This document shows, piece by piece, positions 17,953-26,834 of a stretch of 64,000 bases of DNA (position 1 is the first letter of the stretch; each line of letters starts with the position of its first letter). Under the pieces are notes generated by a model. The model made no database searches. It saw only the letters and a list, made by a program, of their open reading frames with translations, and was not told the origin of the DNA. Source of the stretch: Pseudomonas sp. GM84 (GTDB taxonomy: Bacteria; Pseudomonadota; Gammaproteobacteria; Pseudomonadales; Pseudomonadaceae); the NCBI RefSeq assembly GCF_000282535.1, contig NZ_AKJC01000070.1:43669-107668 (forward strand), in the 5' to 3' direction. A program made the position numbers and the translations under genes.

Positions 17953-18452
17953 AGTTTGCCTTCTATCGGTGGCGTTAAGCGCCATCTAGTTGAATGCCAA
18001 ATCTTGTTGTTTTACGCTGCCCGCAAGGGTAGTAGGCGTGCTTATGCAGCTAGCGCAACACTAGGCGACAATGTGTTTATGTTTGGCATCCCCACATTGC
18101 AAGGTAGGGAGGGTGACAGGTCTAACGCATCGGCAATCGATAGATAACTACTTTAGAATTTTTCCGCGCGAGGCAATGACCGACCATTTGAGCAACCTTT
18201 ATTAATGATGATGGCAGGATCAAGTTCGGAGCTGGAATTTACTGACGCCAACTCAAGTTATTATTTTTGGCAGCACGCCGCTTTCGGCTTTAGCATCCTC
18301 TCGCCATTGCCTTACGTACAATCCCTATTACCTATACCGCCATCCATTTGCTCAATAATGCGCATCCGCTGCTGAGAGGTGCCTGTTCCTGGCGAACCAG
18401 CGACGGTCGACGTACTTCACGCCGACCTCTATCTCAAAGGCGCTACCGACGC
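17953..18452. other. 500-base gap between DctA-like and DUF1338 genes
   Basis: No convincing gene is seen on either strand. It probably holds the promoter of the DctA-like gene. A TTGGCAT...TTGC pair at about 18082-18100 resembles a sigma-54 element, but it has the wrong spacing and points away from the permease. Confidence 0.4.
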
Positions 18453-19907
18453 CTAAGCCTGTAGCCCGAGCGCGGTCAAAGAGGAGTGTTGGATTTCCTC
18501 ATACAGGCTGAATTTGTCGAGCACCTGCCTGCCCAAGGCTTGTTCAAAGACGCCCTTGGCTGCGTTGGAGACGTACTCTTTTTGCTCCGTACCACCCAGG
18601 TTCGATTGAAAGATGCCTGCGGCGCTCACCGGCAGGAAGTCCTCATAAATGATTGGATCAGCCAGAATCAAGCCTTGTTGGACTAGCTGGTCTAGGGATC
18701 CATGAGCAGTGTCTGAGGTGCCGTAACCCTCCGCAGCGGAGTAACGGAAGTATGCCAAACCCGCCTGGCGAAGCTCCTCCTGTGTGTCGGGGAATTGCGC
18801 AAAGACCGCGGCGAGATTCTGCTCGTACTCTTCGGGCTCGGCACCGATGGCTTGACGCGCTTCGCTGAGCAGTCGGTCGTACAAAGCCATGCCAGCAGGC
18901 GTCAAGGCGATGCCGCGCTGCTCGATTTCGCCAAAGCGGGCGGTATGGGCACCAATACTGGATGAGCCTTGAAATCGAACTGACTCCTCGAGAGCCTTGA
19001 AGCTGGTCTGGCGCAGCAGGATTGGAGCCGAACGACGTGGTGGGCCCTCGATCAGCAGTTTCGCTTGCACACCACGCTTGGGCATTTCGGCCTGCGCAAA
19101 ATCGATGTCGAGCGTCCTGGGAGTGAGGTGGTTGATGTGAGGGCCGCGGAAACAGACCACATCTGCGACCAGGCGGTGTGCATCATGGAGGCGCTCATAC
19201 GTCTGTACGTCCACGGTGGCCTCGCTGTGCCAGCGGAAGGTTTCCAGCAATGCGGCGACGAACGCCTTGCCTTGGGCCAGACTCAACCCACCTTCACGCT
19301 CGGCCAACTCAAGCAGCTCCAAGGCTTGGGCAGTGAAGATATTGCGTGCGTCCAGAATTTCTTGCGCTTGCTGGCGCAGGGCGGGATTGTCGACTAGCTC
19401 CAGGCGCAGTAGCGAGGTGAAGATCCGGAAAGGGTTCACGCCCAAGGCCTGCTTGGTCACTGGACGGAACGCGGTCGCGTGTACAGGAACACCCGCGACG
19501 CTCAGGTCGTAATAATCAACCGGTTGCATGCCAAGTACCGCAAACATTCGGCACATGGTTGCCAGCTCGCTCGCCGTACCAAGGCGGATAGCACCATGAT
19601 ATTCCTGGGCGAGACGATTCAGGTCATTGGTGCGAGTCATCGCTTCACGAAGCGATTCATTGGAGGCCAGGGTTTTGCTATTAGAGTCGGCAACAATCTC
19701 CAAGAGAGTGGAGTATTGCTGAACTTCCTCCCGGTACATGTCGGACATGGCTTCGGAAAAGAGGGTGCGGAGTGTGTCCGCGTCTACGATGACGGAGTTT
19801 TGTAGGGTTTGCACGGGTATCACCGGATAGTCTGAGTCTCTGAAAAAGACCAAGCTATGGGAGCGGCTTCCTCGTAGCGCTGCATGCGCCAATCGGGGAG
19901 CCGCCAC
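18453..19907 (-). CDS. VOC-fold DUF1338 protein, 2-oxoadipate dioxygenase/decarboxylase (HglS/YdcJ) type
   Basis: This non-haem iron enzyme family includes HglS of P. putida, which converts 2-oxoadipate to D-2-hydroxyglutarate in lysine breakdown. Visible family blocks are LGTASELATMCRMFAVLGM and GVPVHATAFRP (first metal-binding region), FRGPHINHLTPRTLDID (His ligands and Arg), and FGEIEQRGIALTPAG (metal-binding Glu). The frame begins at a GTG at 19907 without a ribosome site. A GTG near 19829 gives a start closer to the family, so the first 25 or so residues are doubtful. Only 15 bases separate it from ridA. It could act on a 2-oxo acid other than 2-oxoadipate. Confidence 0.85.
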   Translation of the reverse strand: MAAPRLAHAALRGSRSHSLVFFRDSDYPVIPVQTLQNSVIVDADTLRTLFSEAMSDMYREEVQQYSTLLEIVADSNSKTLASNESLREAMTRTNDLNRLAQEYHGAIRLGTASELATMCRMFAVLGMQPVDYYDLSVAGVPVHATAFRPVTKQALGVNPFRIFTSLLRLELVDNPALRQQAQEILDARNIFTAQALELLELAEREGGLSLAQGKAFVAALLETFRWHSEATVDVQTYERLHDAHRLVADVVCFRGPHINHLTPRTLDIDFAQAEMPKRGVQAKLLIEGPPRRSAPILLRQTSFKALEESVRFQGSSSIGAHTARFGEIEQRGIALTPAGMALYDRLLSEARQAIGAEPEEYEQNLAAVFAQFPDTQEELRQAGLAYFRYSAAEGYGTSDTAHGSLDQLVQQGLILADPIIYEDFLPVSAAGIFQSNLGGTEQKEYVSNAAKGVFEQALGRQVLDKFSLYEEIQHSSLTALGLQA

Positions 19908-19922
19908 GTATTGTTTTATGTG

Positions 19923-20405
19923 TCAGGGTAGAAGTGCGACCTGGATGTCGACCTCCACGGCAGCGTTGCGAGGTAGACCAGGAACGCCGACTGCAGTGCG
20001 AGCATGGCCAGCGGCATTACCGAAGATTTCGTGAAAGATCTTAGACGCGCCATCGGCGACTTGGGTGTGCTCCGCAAAACCCTCACCAGCTTGGACATAG
20101 ACGTTCATCCGTAACACCTTACGCACGGCGTCCAGCGAACCCATCGTATGCTTGAGCACCGAAACAGCGCGAAGGGCGCAAATTGCTGAAGCCCGCTTCG
20201 CTTGCTCGAGGGTGAGGTCGTCCCCCACTTTGCCGGTGAACAGCACAATGTCACCGATCTTGGGGATCTGCCCGCTGAGGTAAGCGACGTGATCTTCGAT
20301 CACCGCCGGTGCGTACAAGCCGCCGGAGGCTGGTGGCTCGCTGAGATCCAGCTCAAACTCGGCTGCCAGTTGGACAAATTTTTTCTCGCGATCACTTTCT
20401 TGCAT
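19923..20405 (-). CDS. RidA/YjgF-family enamine/imine deaminase
   Basis: The protein has 160 residues. It carries GGLYAPAVIEDHVAYLSGQIP at the N-terminus and GHARTAVGVPGLPRNAAVEVDI at the C-terminus, where the Arg of xxRTxVGVxxLP binds the substrate carboxylate. RidA proteins hydrolyse 2-aminoacrylate and related enamines released by PLP lyases. The preceding gene encodes diaminopropionate ammonia-lyase, which generates exactly that intermediate, so the pairing is chemically sensible. AAGGA lies 6 bases before the ATG. It is coupled to the DUF1338 gene by 15 bases. Confidence 0.92.
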   Translation of the reverse strand: MQESDREKKFVQLAAEFELDLSEPPASGGLYAPAVIEDHVAYLSGQIPKIGDIVLFTGKVGDDLTLEQAKRASAICALRAVSVLKHTMGSLDAVRKVLRMNVYVQAGEGFAEHTQVADGASKIFHEIFGNAAGHARTAVGVPGLPRNAAVEVDIQVALLP

Positions 20406-20455
20406 AGCTGTTCCTTGTCACTGTACTTGCAAAAGTTTTGGCTATCGCGCGGCTG

Positions 20456-21694
20456 TTACAAGGAAGTTTGCTTCTGCCGCTCGAAAACTTCGGAGGCATC
20501 AATGCCTACCAGTTGCTGGTAGATTTCGGGGTCAGTGGCACCCTCACAGCCGAACAGTAGTACCTGGCTGTTCGCGTCAAGGCCAAGCTTGTCTTTGAGC
20601 TCTGGGTCTTGGGTGGCTTTCAGTACCACTGCATAGCCACCGGCAGCAGACTCACCGCAGACAATTGGCGTATCACCAGACCCATTGGCCAGGGCCTTCA
20701 TCGCATCCACAGCCCAACTGTCCGGGATGGCCACGTAGTCAGTGCAGAGCCACTCCAGCAGCTTCCAGGCGGCAGGCGAGACTTCACGACATGCCAGGCC
20801 AGCCATGATGGTACGCAAGGTTCCGGAGGAGGGGGTTGCTACCCCTTTGGCAGCGCTCTGGTATAGGCAGTCAGCTTCTCGCGGCTCGACCATGATCATG
20901 CGGGGTAGGTTTTGCTCACCCAGGCGCAGCGCGATGCCCATGAATACGGCAGCTGCGATGCTACCCACACCGCCTTGCATAAACACGTGAGTGATCTTGG
21001 AAAGGTCAGGCACCGCATCCATAGCTTCTTCAACCATCACCATGTATGCATTCATCACATGGCGTGGCAGCGGTTCACGGAAGTCGTCCCACGAGGTACT
21101 GCTTACGAAATGCCAGCCGTTCATGCGTCCGTCTTCTTTGGCGCGCTTGACTGAGGCTTCGTACTCGCCGTCGATGCGGATCACGATTGCCCCATAGGCT
21201 TCCATGGCTTCCTTTCGGCCAGGGCTTACATGACCGTGAATGTAGACTACACAGCGGCAATGGAAGGTGGCGGCGGCATGGGCGAGGCCGCGTCCCTGGT
21301 TCCCGTCAGTTGCTACGCAAACGGTGACTCGCTCAGTGATGGCTTTGAATTCACCAGACCGCAGCTGCGCAGCGCTGGGACGATTACCCGTTGCACGCTC
21401 TACTGCATCCGCGAGGAGCATGAACACTGTGTAAGGTGCGCCCAGTGCTTTGAAGCTGCCAAGCTTACGACCAAAGCGCTGGCTTTCGTCTTTGTAGAAA
21501 ATGCTCCCTACACCCAATTGTGCGGCTTGATGGGGCAGCGACCAGAGCGGCAAAACTTCGTAGCCTGGCCACTGCTTCACCTCAGCCACGGCAGGCTGCC
21601 AGTGCTTCAGGTTGTCGACCGCGGTTTGGGCGTCCTGGCGCTTTTCCGGCAGCGTGTTAACGGAGGAACGGTGGTGAACATATTCAGGCTGCAT
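20456..21694 (-). CDS. dpaL: Diaminopropionate ammonia-lyase (PLP fold type II)
   Basis: The protein has 412 residues. The PLP-binding Lys is in LGSFKALGAPY. The phosphate-binding and family regions VATDGNQGRGLAHAA, SSTSWDD, MQGGVGSIAAAV and CGESAAGGYA are all typical of DpaL. The enzyme cleaves 2,3-diaminopropionate (and slowly serine) to pyruvate and ammonia through 2-aminoacrylate. AGAAGG lies 8 bases before the ATG. It heads a minus-strand operon with RidA and the DUF1338 enzyme, opposite a type Ic aminotransferase. Confidence 0.92.
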   Translation of the reverse strand: MQPEYVHHRSSVNTLPEKRQDAQTAVDNLKHWQPAVAEVKQWPGYEVLPLWSLPHQAAQLGVGSIFYKDESQRFGRKLGSFKALGAPYTVFMLLADAVERATGNRPSAAQLRSGEFKAITERVTVCVATDGNQGRGLAHAAATFHCRCVVYIHGHVSPGRKEAMEAYGAIVIRIDGEYEASVKRAKEDGRMNGWHFVSSTSWDDFREPLPRHVMNAYMVMVEEAMDAVPDLSKITHVFMQGGVGSIAAAVFMGIALRLGEQNLPRMIMVEPREADCLYQSAAKGVATPSSGTLRTIMAGLACREVSPAAWKLLEWLCTDYVAIPDSWAVDAMKALANGSGDTPIVCGESAAGGYAVVLKATQDPELKDKLGLDANSQVLLFGCEGATDPEIYQQLVGIDASEVFERQKQTSL

Positions 21695-22089
21695 AGACTT
21701 AACCTTCTAATTTTTTAGATTTATGAGGAGCGATGTCTGTCAATGAAACGGTCGAACTTGCGATGCGTTGATTCAGTCCACTCGCGGCGTTTCGCAACTA
21801 ACGGTACTTCGTTGCGAACAGGTGGCGCTGGCGGGTGGCATTACGTTTTCAAAGTTTCCGGATTAGCTCAAATCGCTTTTTGATATGGTTTAATCGCTTG
21901 AATGGATAGTGATGCGTGAAGCATTCAAGTCAGCGCTCTGTCATGGCAACTCCTCACCGGCTCGCGGGAGCTATCCAGCAAACAAATAGCGGTATACAAA
22001 AAATCCATTGGATGGATGGTTGGTTCGTAACTGTATAGTGGTCTTTTCAGTGGTTTCCCCGCTCGCTTGCTCGCGCAGGCAGGCGCAGC
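21695..22089. promoter_or_regulatory. Divergent control region with a spaced CTTGAAT palindrome
   Basis: 395 bases lie between dpaL (minus) and the aminotransferase gene (plus), with no gene. CTTGAAT at 21898-21904 is repeated inverted as ATTCAAG at 21923-21929, an 18-base spacer. TATAGT near 22034, about 17 bases after TTGGTT, is a possible plus-strand promoter. The LysR protein at 23485 is a candidate binder. Confidence 0.4.
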
Positions 22090-23391
22090 ATGGATCCTAG
22101 GCAACGTGTGGAGTCTGCAGTGAACAACGCTCGTGGTGACAAAGGCCTATCCAAATTCGAGGTGGATACCGAGTATCAGCGATTGAAGTCCCTCGGACTC
22201 ACTATCAACATGGCTCGCGGCATACCATCGCCTGCACAGATCCAGCTCTCACAGGCGTTGCTGTCGCTTTCGCTGGGCAATGACTACATGACGGCCGACG
22301 GCGTAGACAGCCGCAATTACGGTGGTCAGATCGGGGTGCTCGAAGCACGACGACTTTTCGCGCCGATGGTGGGCATTCCTGAAAGTCAGATCGTCGTCGG
22401 TGGTAACTCAAGCTTGGCCATGATGTATGAGTGCCTCGCTCAAGCCTGGCGCCGTGGCACACCTGATAGCCAGGTACCTTGGTCGCAAGAGCCAGACGGC
22501 ATTGCTTTCATCTGTATCGTTCCTGGTTACGATCGACATTTCGCCATGTGCGAGGACTTCGGTATCCGCATGATTTCCGTGCCGATGCTTCAAGATGGCC
22601 CGGATATGGAGCGGGTGCGCTCGCTGGTGGCCAATGACCCCTCGATCAAAGGGATCTGGTGCGTACCGAAATACAGCAACCCTACCGGCACGACTTACTC
22701 CCCAGAGGTGGTCGAAGCACTGGCCTCAATGCCAACTGCCGCTGCTGATTTCCGTATTTTTTGGGACAACGCTTACGCAGTGCACCCCTTGGCAGAAGTG
22801 GATCAGCCTCTGGCCGATCTCTACAGCCGCTGCGAAGTTCATGGCCATGCAAGTCGAGCCCTGATTTTTGCCTCGACGTCGAAGATGACACTGCCCGGCG
22901 CCGGCATGGCGATGTTTGGCGCCTCGCCGGCCAATATAGACTGGTGGGTCAAAGCCGCGATGCTGCGCAGTGTTGGGCCTGACAAGGTCAATCAGGTACG
23001 TCAGGTACGCTTCCTGAAATCGATCGAGAATATCGAGTATTTGATGGAGCAACACCGGGTGTTGCTCAAGCCGAAATTTGATCGAGTAGACCAGGTCTTT
23101 CAGGAGCGCTTGGGAGGCTTGGGCATCGCAAGTTGGACTCGACCTGCCGGCGGATACTTTGTGAGCCTACAAGTGCAGGCGGGTACCGCCAAACGTGTAG
23201 TCGAGCTGGCCTCTGGTGTGGGGCTAACTTTTTCGAGCCCAGGATCATGCTTCCCCTATGGAATTGACCCGGATGATTCACAGTTGCGCCTGGCTCCCTC
23301 ATATCCTGAGCTGGACGAGCTGACACTCGCGCTGGAAATCATTGCCACGTGCGTTATCAAGGCGTCTTTGGATAGACAAGTTGCACATTAA
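22090..23391 (+). CDS. PLP-dependent aminotransferase, aspartate aminotransferase type Ic-like
   Basis: This 433-residue enzyme belongs to the family that includes the actinobacterial type Ic aspartate aminotransferases (MocR-like C-terminal family). Visible features are MARGIPSPAQ near the start, VGGNSSLAMMYE, VPKYSNPTGTTYS (PLP-binding Asn), FWDNAYAVH (Asp/Tyr), and the Schiff-base Lys in FASTSKMTLPGAGMAMF. The C-terminal Arg for the substrate carboxylate is in SQLRLAPSYP. It likely transaminates an acidic or related amino acid. It is divergent from dpaL and 93 bases upstream of a LysR gene on the same strand. The ribosome site is weak. Confidence 0.87.
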   Translation: MDPRQRVESAVNNARGDKGLSKFEVDTEYQRLKSLGLTINMARGIPSPAQIQLSQALLSLSLGNDYMTADGVDSRNYGGQIGVLEARRLFAPMVGIPESQIVVGGNSSLAMMYECLAQAWRRGTPDSQVPWSQEPDGIAFICIVPGYDRHFAMCEDFGIRMISVPMLQDGPDMERVRSLVANDPSIKGIWCVPKYSNPTGTTYSPEVVEALASMPTAAADFRIFWDNAYAVHPLAEVDQPLADLYSRCEVHGHASRALIFASTSKMTLPGAGMAMFGASPANIDWWVKAAMLRSVGPDKVNQVRQVRFLKSIENIEYLMEQHRVLLKPKFDRVDQVFQERLGGLGIASWTRPAGGYFVSLQVQAGTAKRVVELASGVGLTFSSPGSCFPYGIDPDDSQLRLAPSYPELDELTLALEIIATCVIKASLDRQVAH

Positions 23392-23484
23392 TCACATTGT
23401 GTGCGCGGCTGAGGGGCATAGTGTTTCGTCTATCCTGACATCAGTCTGGGCGAGATTTTTTTCCTTTACTCAGTGGAGAGCACG

Positions 23485-24408
23485 ATGAATTTGCGGTCGG
23501 TCGACCTCAACCTGCTCGTGATCTTTGACACCTTGATGAAAGAGCGGCACGTTACGCGCGCTGCTATGAGGGTGCCCATGAGCCAACCCGCGATGAGCAG
23601 TGCACTCTCGCGGTTGCGGTTGCTATTCAAGGACGATCTCTTCATTCGGGTAGCGGGCAATATGGAGCCCACTGCTCGAGCCCTGGAGTTGAGCGAGGGC
23701 GTTACGCGCATCCTGCGTGAGGCAGAGCGCCTCATGAGCTCGGATGTAATGTTTGACCCGGCTTCAAGCGACGCACACTTCAGTGGGCGCATGTCTGACC
23801 TCATAACCTACCTAGTGCTACCGCAGCTATCTGCGCGTCTTGCGAACGATGCTGCCGGCATGCGTATGGATATTATCCATATTCCGATTGACCAGACGAT
23901 CGCTCGCTTGGAGAGCGATCAGTTGGATTTCGCGATCAGCACGCAACTCAAGCACTCGTTGAACATCATCTGTGAACCGTTGTTTGAGGATCGGCTGGTC
24001 TGCGTCATGCGCCATGATCATCGACTGGCCTCGACTTCCCTGAATCTGGATGACTTTCTCGGGGCAGAGCACCTTCACGTGGCCGTGAGTCAGCATGACG
24101 TCCGCTTTGTGGACAATGTGTTGGCTGATCTCGGGGAATCCCGCCGTATCAGCATGACGATCCCCCATTGGCTCGCTGTGCCAGCCATTTTGCTTCGCAC
24201 TGACCTCATCTCTGTGGTGTCAGAGCGGCTCGCTCGTACGTTCGATAGCACCAGTTTGGTGACTCGCGAGGTACCCTTGGGGCTTTCCCCGTTTACATGG
24301 GATCTGTACTGGCACAAGCGAAACAAGAACACGGCCGCCCACGCCTGGCTCCGAGAGGTGATCAAGGAAATGACGAGTGACCGAGCAGAGCGATGCGCCC
24401 CCCCCTAG
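23485..24408 (+). CDS. LysR-family regulator, paralogue of the one at 12704
   Basis: The protein has 307 residues and starts MNLRSVDLNLLVIFDTLM, as in the NodD/NahR branch. Helix-turn-helix VTRAAMRVPMSQPAMSSALSRLR and the C-terminal DLYWHKRN are seen. GGAG lies 6 bases before the ATG at 23485; the GTG at 23473 is rejected. Similarity to the LysR at 12704 runs end to end, including conserved stretches in the effector domain (QLDFAIS, CVMR, VRFVDNVLAD). That implies duplication within this catabolic region and related effectors. Its stop shares the palindrome CTAG with the stop of the converging hydrolase gene. Confidence 0.9.
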   Translation: MNLRSVDLNLLVIFDTLMKERHVTRAAMRVPMSQPAMSSALSRLRLLFKDDLFIRVAGNMEPTARALELSEGVTRILREAERLMSSDVMFDPASSDAHFSGRMSDLITYLVLPQLSARLANDAAGMRMDIIHIPIDQTIARLESDQLDFAISTQLKHSLNIICEPLFEDRLVCVMRHDHRLASTSLNLDDFLGAEHLHVAVSQHDVRFVDNVLADLGESRRISMTIPHWLAVPAILLRTDLISVVSERLARTFDSTSLVTREVPLGLSPFTWDLYWHKRNKNTAAHAWLREVIKEMTSDRAERCAPP

Positions 24409-25112
24409 CGAGATGAGGTCGATGCTTTGCACTTCAGCAACCAGGCATTGATTACGCCTGCGAGTGCGGACGGCTGCTCCATGGGAATCATGTGACCGCT
24501 ATCGGTGACAACCTCGAACTGCGCCCCCACGATCGCCTTTGCCATCGCAGTGGATTCCTCTACTGAGCGCAGCTCGTCTTGCTCGGCTGCAATCACAAGT
24601 GCAGGGATGCGGATGCCACTCAAGAGATGGAGGTCGCTCTGTCGGGTTGCCTGTGACTGCGCCAGAAACACCGCTCTTCCCAAAGCCTTGCTCATGTCCT
24701 GGATGCGATTGACCACGATCTTATTTTGCTTGAAGGCTGGCCCTAGTGCCTTGGTGATGGTGGATCGGCTTAGACCCATGAATCCGTGATGCTCGACATA
24801 GGCAATCGCTGCTTCCTTTTGGGCCCTTTGTTCGGTGCTGTCGGCCTCGGTCGAACTGGCGATCACAATCAAGCCCTGCACGCGCTCGGGTGCAAGCCTG
24901 ACCACCTCTCGGGCCACATACCCCCCCATGGAGAACCCGCATAGCACAAAGCTTTCCGGCGCGGAGGCTAAAACGTTCTGGGCCATCTGCGAGATGGAGT
25001 TGCCCTGTAAAGGTAAACACTGTGGGGCAAACTCTGTAGCAATGAGGGGGAAAAGATCTGTCCAAAGGTCATCGTTCAGCATGAAGCCGGGGACACAAAC
25101 TAAATCCATCAT
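24405..25112 (-). CDS. Alpha/beta hydrolase
   Basis: The protein has 235 residues. The nucleophile elbow is CGFSMGGYVA (Ser), the acid AAEQDEL (Asp), and the base VTDSGHMIPMEQP (His). The oxyanion region near residue 8 reads CVPGFML, the usual HG being replaced by PG. It is a cytoplasmic esterase, lactonase or C-C hydrolase. AAGG is placed before tandem ATGs at 25112; the upstream 10 residues are excluded. It is divergent from the DHA2 transporter gene and converges on the LysR gene with overlapping stops. Confidence 0.85.
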   Translation of the reverse strand: MMDLVCVPGFMLNDDLWTDLFPLIATEFAPQCLPLQGNSISQMAQNVLASAPESFVLCGFSMGGYVAREVVRLAPERVQGLIVIASSTEADSTEQRAQKEAAIAYVEHHGFMGLSRSTITKALGPAFKQNKIVVNRIQDMSKALGRAVFLAQSQATRQSDLHLLSGIRIPALVIAAEQDELRSVEESTAMAKAIVGAQFEVVTDSGHMIPMEQPSALAGVINAWLLKCKASTSSR

Positions 25113-25251
25113 GATTTGCCTTATTTGCTCCGTGAATAGCACTATACGAAATATCAGTTATACGACTGAAGTCATTTTTTCGGATAATAAATCAAACAAC
25201 AATTTATAACGGGTACCTGTCTATGGCAAATGATTATTGCAAGGTTCGAAG

Positions 25252-26667
25252 ATGTCCAGTAGCGAAATCCGTGTTGGCGCCCCGCAGCCAGAAAATAAAG
25301 CGGAACGAATAAATACAGTGGCAATGCTGGCGCTCTGCTTGGCCGCCACTGTTGTAACCCTAGACCTCTCTCTCATCAATACCGCATTACCCACTATCTC
25401 TGAAGCAATTGGGGTATCCGCAAGCACGGCCATATGGCTGGTAACCGCGTACCAAATCTCAGTAATCGCATTGCTCTTACCTTTTGCTGCCTTAGGCGAA
25501 ATCGTTGGACATAAGCGCATGTTTGTTGGCGGGCTGATGTTGTTCACTGCCTCGTCGCTGGTTGCCGGTCTGTGTAGTGACCTCACATGGCTCCTCGCAG
25601 CTCGGTGCCTTCAAGGGGTAGGGGGCGCAGCGATCGGCAGCGTGGTAACAGCGCTCATCAAGCGATGCTATCCCGCATCTCAGCTTGGCAAGGGGATGGG
25701 GATGTATGCGCTCGTGGTCGGGTTATCGTTTACCGCAGGGCCAACCGTCGCTGCGGGTATCATGGCCATCAGCAATTGGCACTGCTTATTCCTGGTAAAC
25801 GTTCCAGTCGGGCTCTACTGCCTGTACTTGACACGCCAGCATGTACCCACAAGCGATAGGTCTAAAGGGCGGTTTGATGTGTTCGGAGCAGCACTTTGCG
25901 CCGCCATGTTCGTGCTGTTGATTTTGAGTCTGACAGGTTTCGCCAGAGTAGGGATTGGCTGGAGAGCAGTGATGGAGCTGTTGGGTGCACTTCTGTGCTT
26001 TGCGCTGTTGATGTCCCACCAGCGCAACCATGCCGCACCGATGCTAGCCGTGGATCTGTTCAAGCGGAGGAATTTCGCGCTTTCCTCGTTGACCTCGATC
26101 TGCGCGTTCGTGACTCAAGGCACAGCCTTTGTCGCGTTGCCGTTCATGTTCCACACGTTCCTTAATGCAACTCCATTCATGACGGGGATGCTGATCACGC
26201 CTTGGCCGGCGGTGGTTGCTTGCATGGCAATCGTCAGTGGAACGCTGTCTGATCGATTCAACCCAGGAACTTTGTGCACGTCGGGATTGGTCATCCTCGC
26301 CGTAGGCATGCTTAGTCTTTGCTTCTTGCCCGCGCATGTGGAGTTCTTCGACATTGCCTGGCGCATGGTGATCTGCGGGATCGGCTTTGGCATGTACCAG
26401 GCACCAAATCTGAAGATGATGATCTCCAGTGCGCCAGCCCATCGCACTGGTAGCGCGAGCGCTATCGTGGCATTGTCGCGGCTGCTGGGCCAGTCTTTCG
26501 GTGCCGTCTGTGTATCGCTCGCCTATCATCTCTCTCCTGATCGCGGCCCGTATGTGGCAATTGCAATTGGGGTCGCTGCAGCGTTAGTGGGCGCCTTCTG
26601 TTCGGCAATACGGCTGACTCAGCGCACGCCTAGCGTACCAGCTGATATCAGCTCTTTGGCGCGCTGA
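25252..26667 (+). CDS. DHA2-family (14-helix) MFS drug/metabolite exporter
   Basis: The protein has 471 residues. The start of helix 1 reads LDLSLINTALPTI (the DHA2-type D-x-x-x-V/I-N-x-A-L-P motif), followed by WLVTAYQIS, FAALGEIVGHKRMF and ARCLQGVGGAAIG. The family exports toxic compounds or metabolites using the proton gradient. AAGG lies 7 bases before the ATG at 25252; the TTG at 25237 is rejected. It precedes a class III aminotransferase gene and may export an inhibitory intermediate. The substrate is unknown. Confidence 0.87.
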   Translation: MSSSEIRVGAPQPENKAERINTVAMLALCLAATVVTLDLSLINTALPTISEAIGVSASTAIWLVTAYQISVIALLLPFAALGEIVGHKRMFVGGLMLFTASSLVAGLCSDLTWLLAARCLQGVGGAAIGSVVTALIKRCYPASQLGKGMGMYALVVGLSFTAGPTVAAGIMAISNWHCLFLVNVPVGLYCLYLTRQHVPTSDRSKGRFDVFGAALCAAMFVLLILSLTGFARVGIGWRAVMELLGALLCFALLMSHQRNHAAPMLAVDLFKRRNFALSSLTSICAFVTQGTAFVALPFMFHTFLNATPFMTGMLITPWPAVVACMAIVSGTLSDRFNPGTLCTSGLVILAVGMLSLCFLPAHVEFFDIAWRMVICGIGFGMYQAPNLKMMISSAPAHRTGSASAIVALSRLLGQSFGAVCVSLAYHLSPDRGPYVAIAIGVAAALVGAFCSAIRLTQRTPSVPADISSLAR

Positions 26668-26708
26668 ACTCCGCTGGTACGTGGCTCATTCGTGCACTAA
26701 CGAAGTAT

Positions 26709-26738
26709 CGCTATCAGTAATTCATCCGACTGATAGCG
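26709..26738. promoter_or_regulatory. 10-bp inverted repeat before the class III aminotransferase gene
   Basis: CGCTATCAGT (26709-26718) and ACTGATAGCG (26729-26738) are perfect inverses separated by 10 bases, and pairing extends outward by two bases beyond a G-T wobble. It lies 42 bases after the exporter stop and 97 before the next ATG. With no T run it fits an operator better than a terminator. Confidence 0.45.
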
Positions 26739-26834
26739 GTATTCTCTAATCAAATTATCTTGCTGAGCTTATAAACACTACTATCGGTGAGCGCCGGTGC
26801 GGCACATCAGCTAGTGAATTCGAAGAGGCTCACA

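Noticed and set aside
18075..18105. Possible sigma-54 promoter (TTGGCAT...TTGC)
   Set aside because: The spacing between GG and GC is 12 instead of 10 bases, and the element points away from the DctA-like gene.
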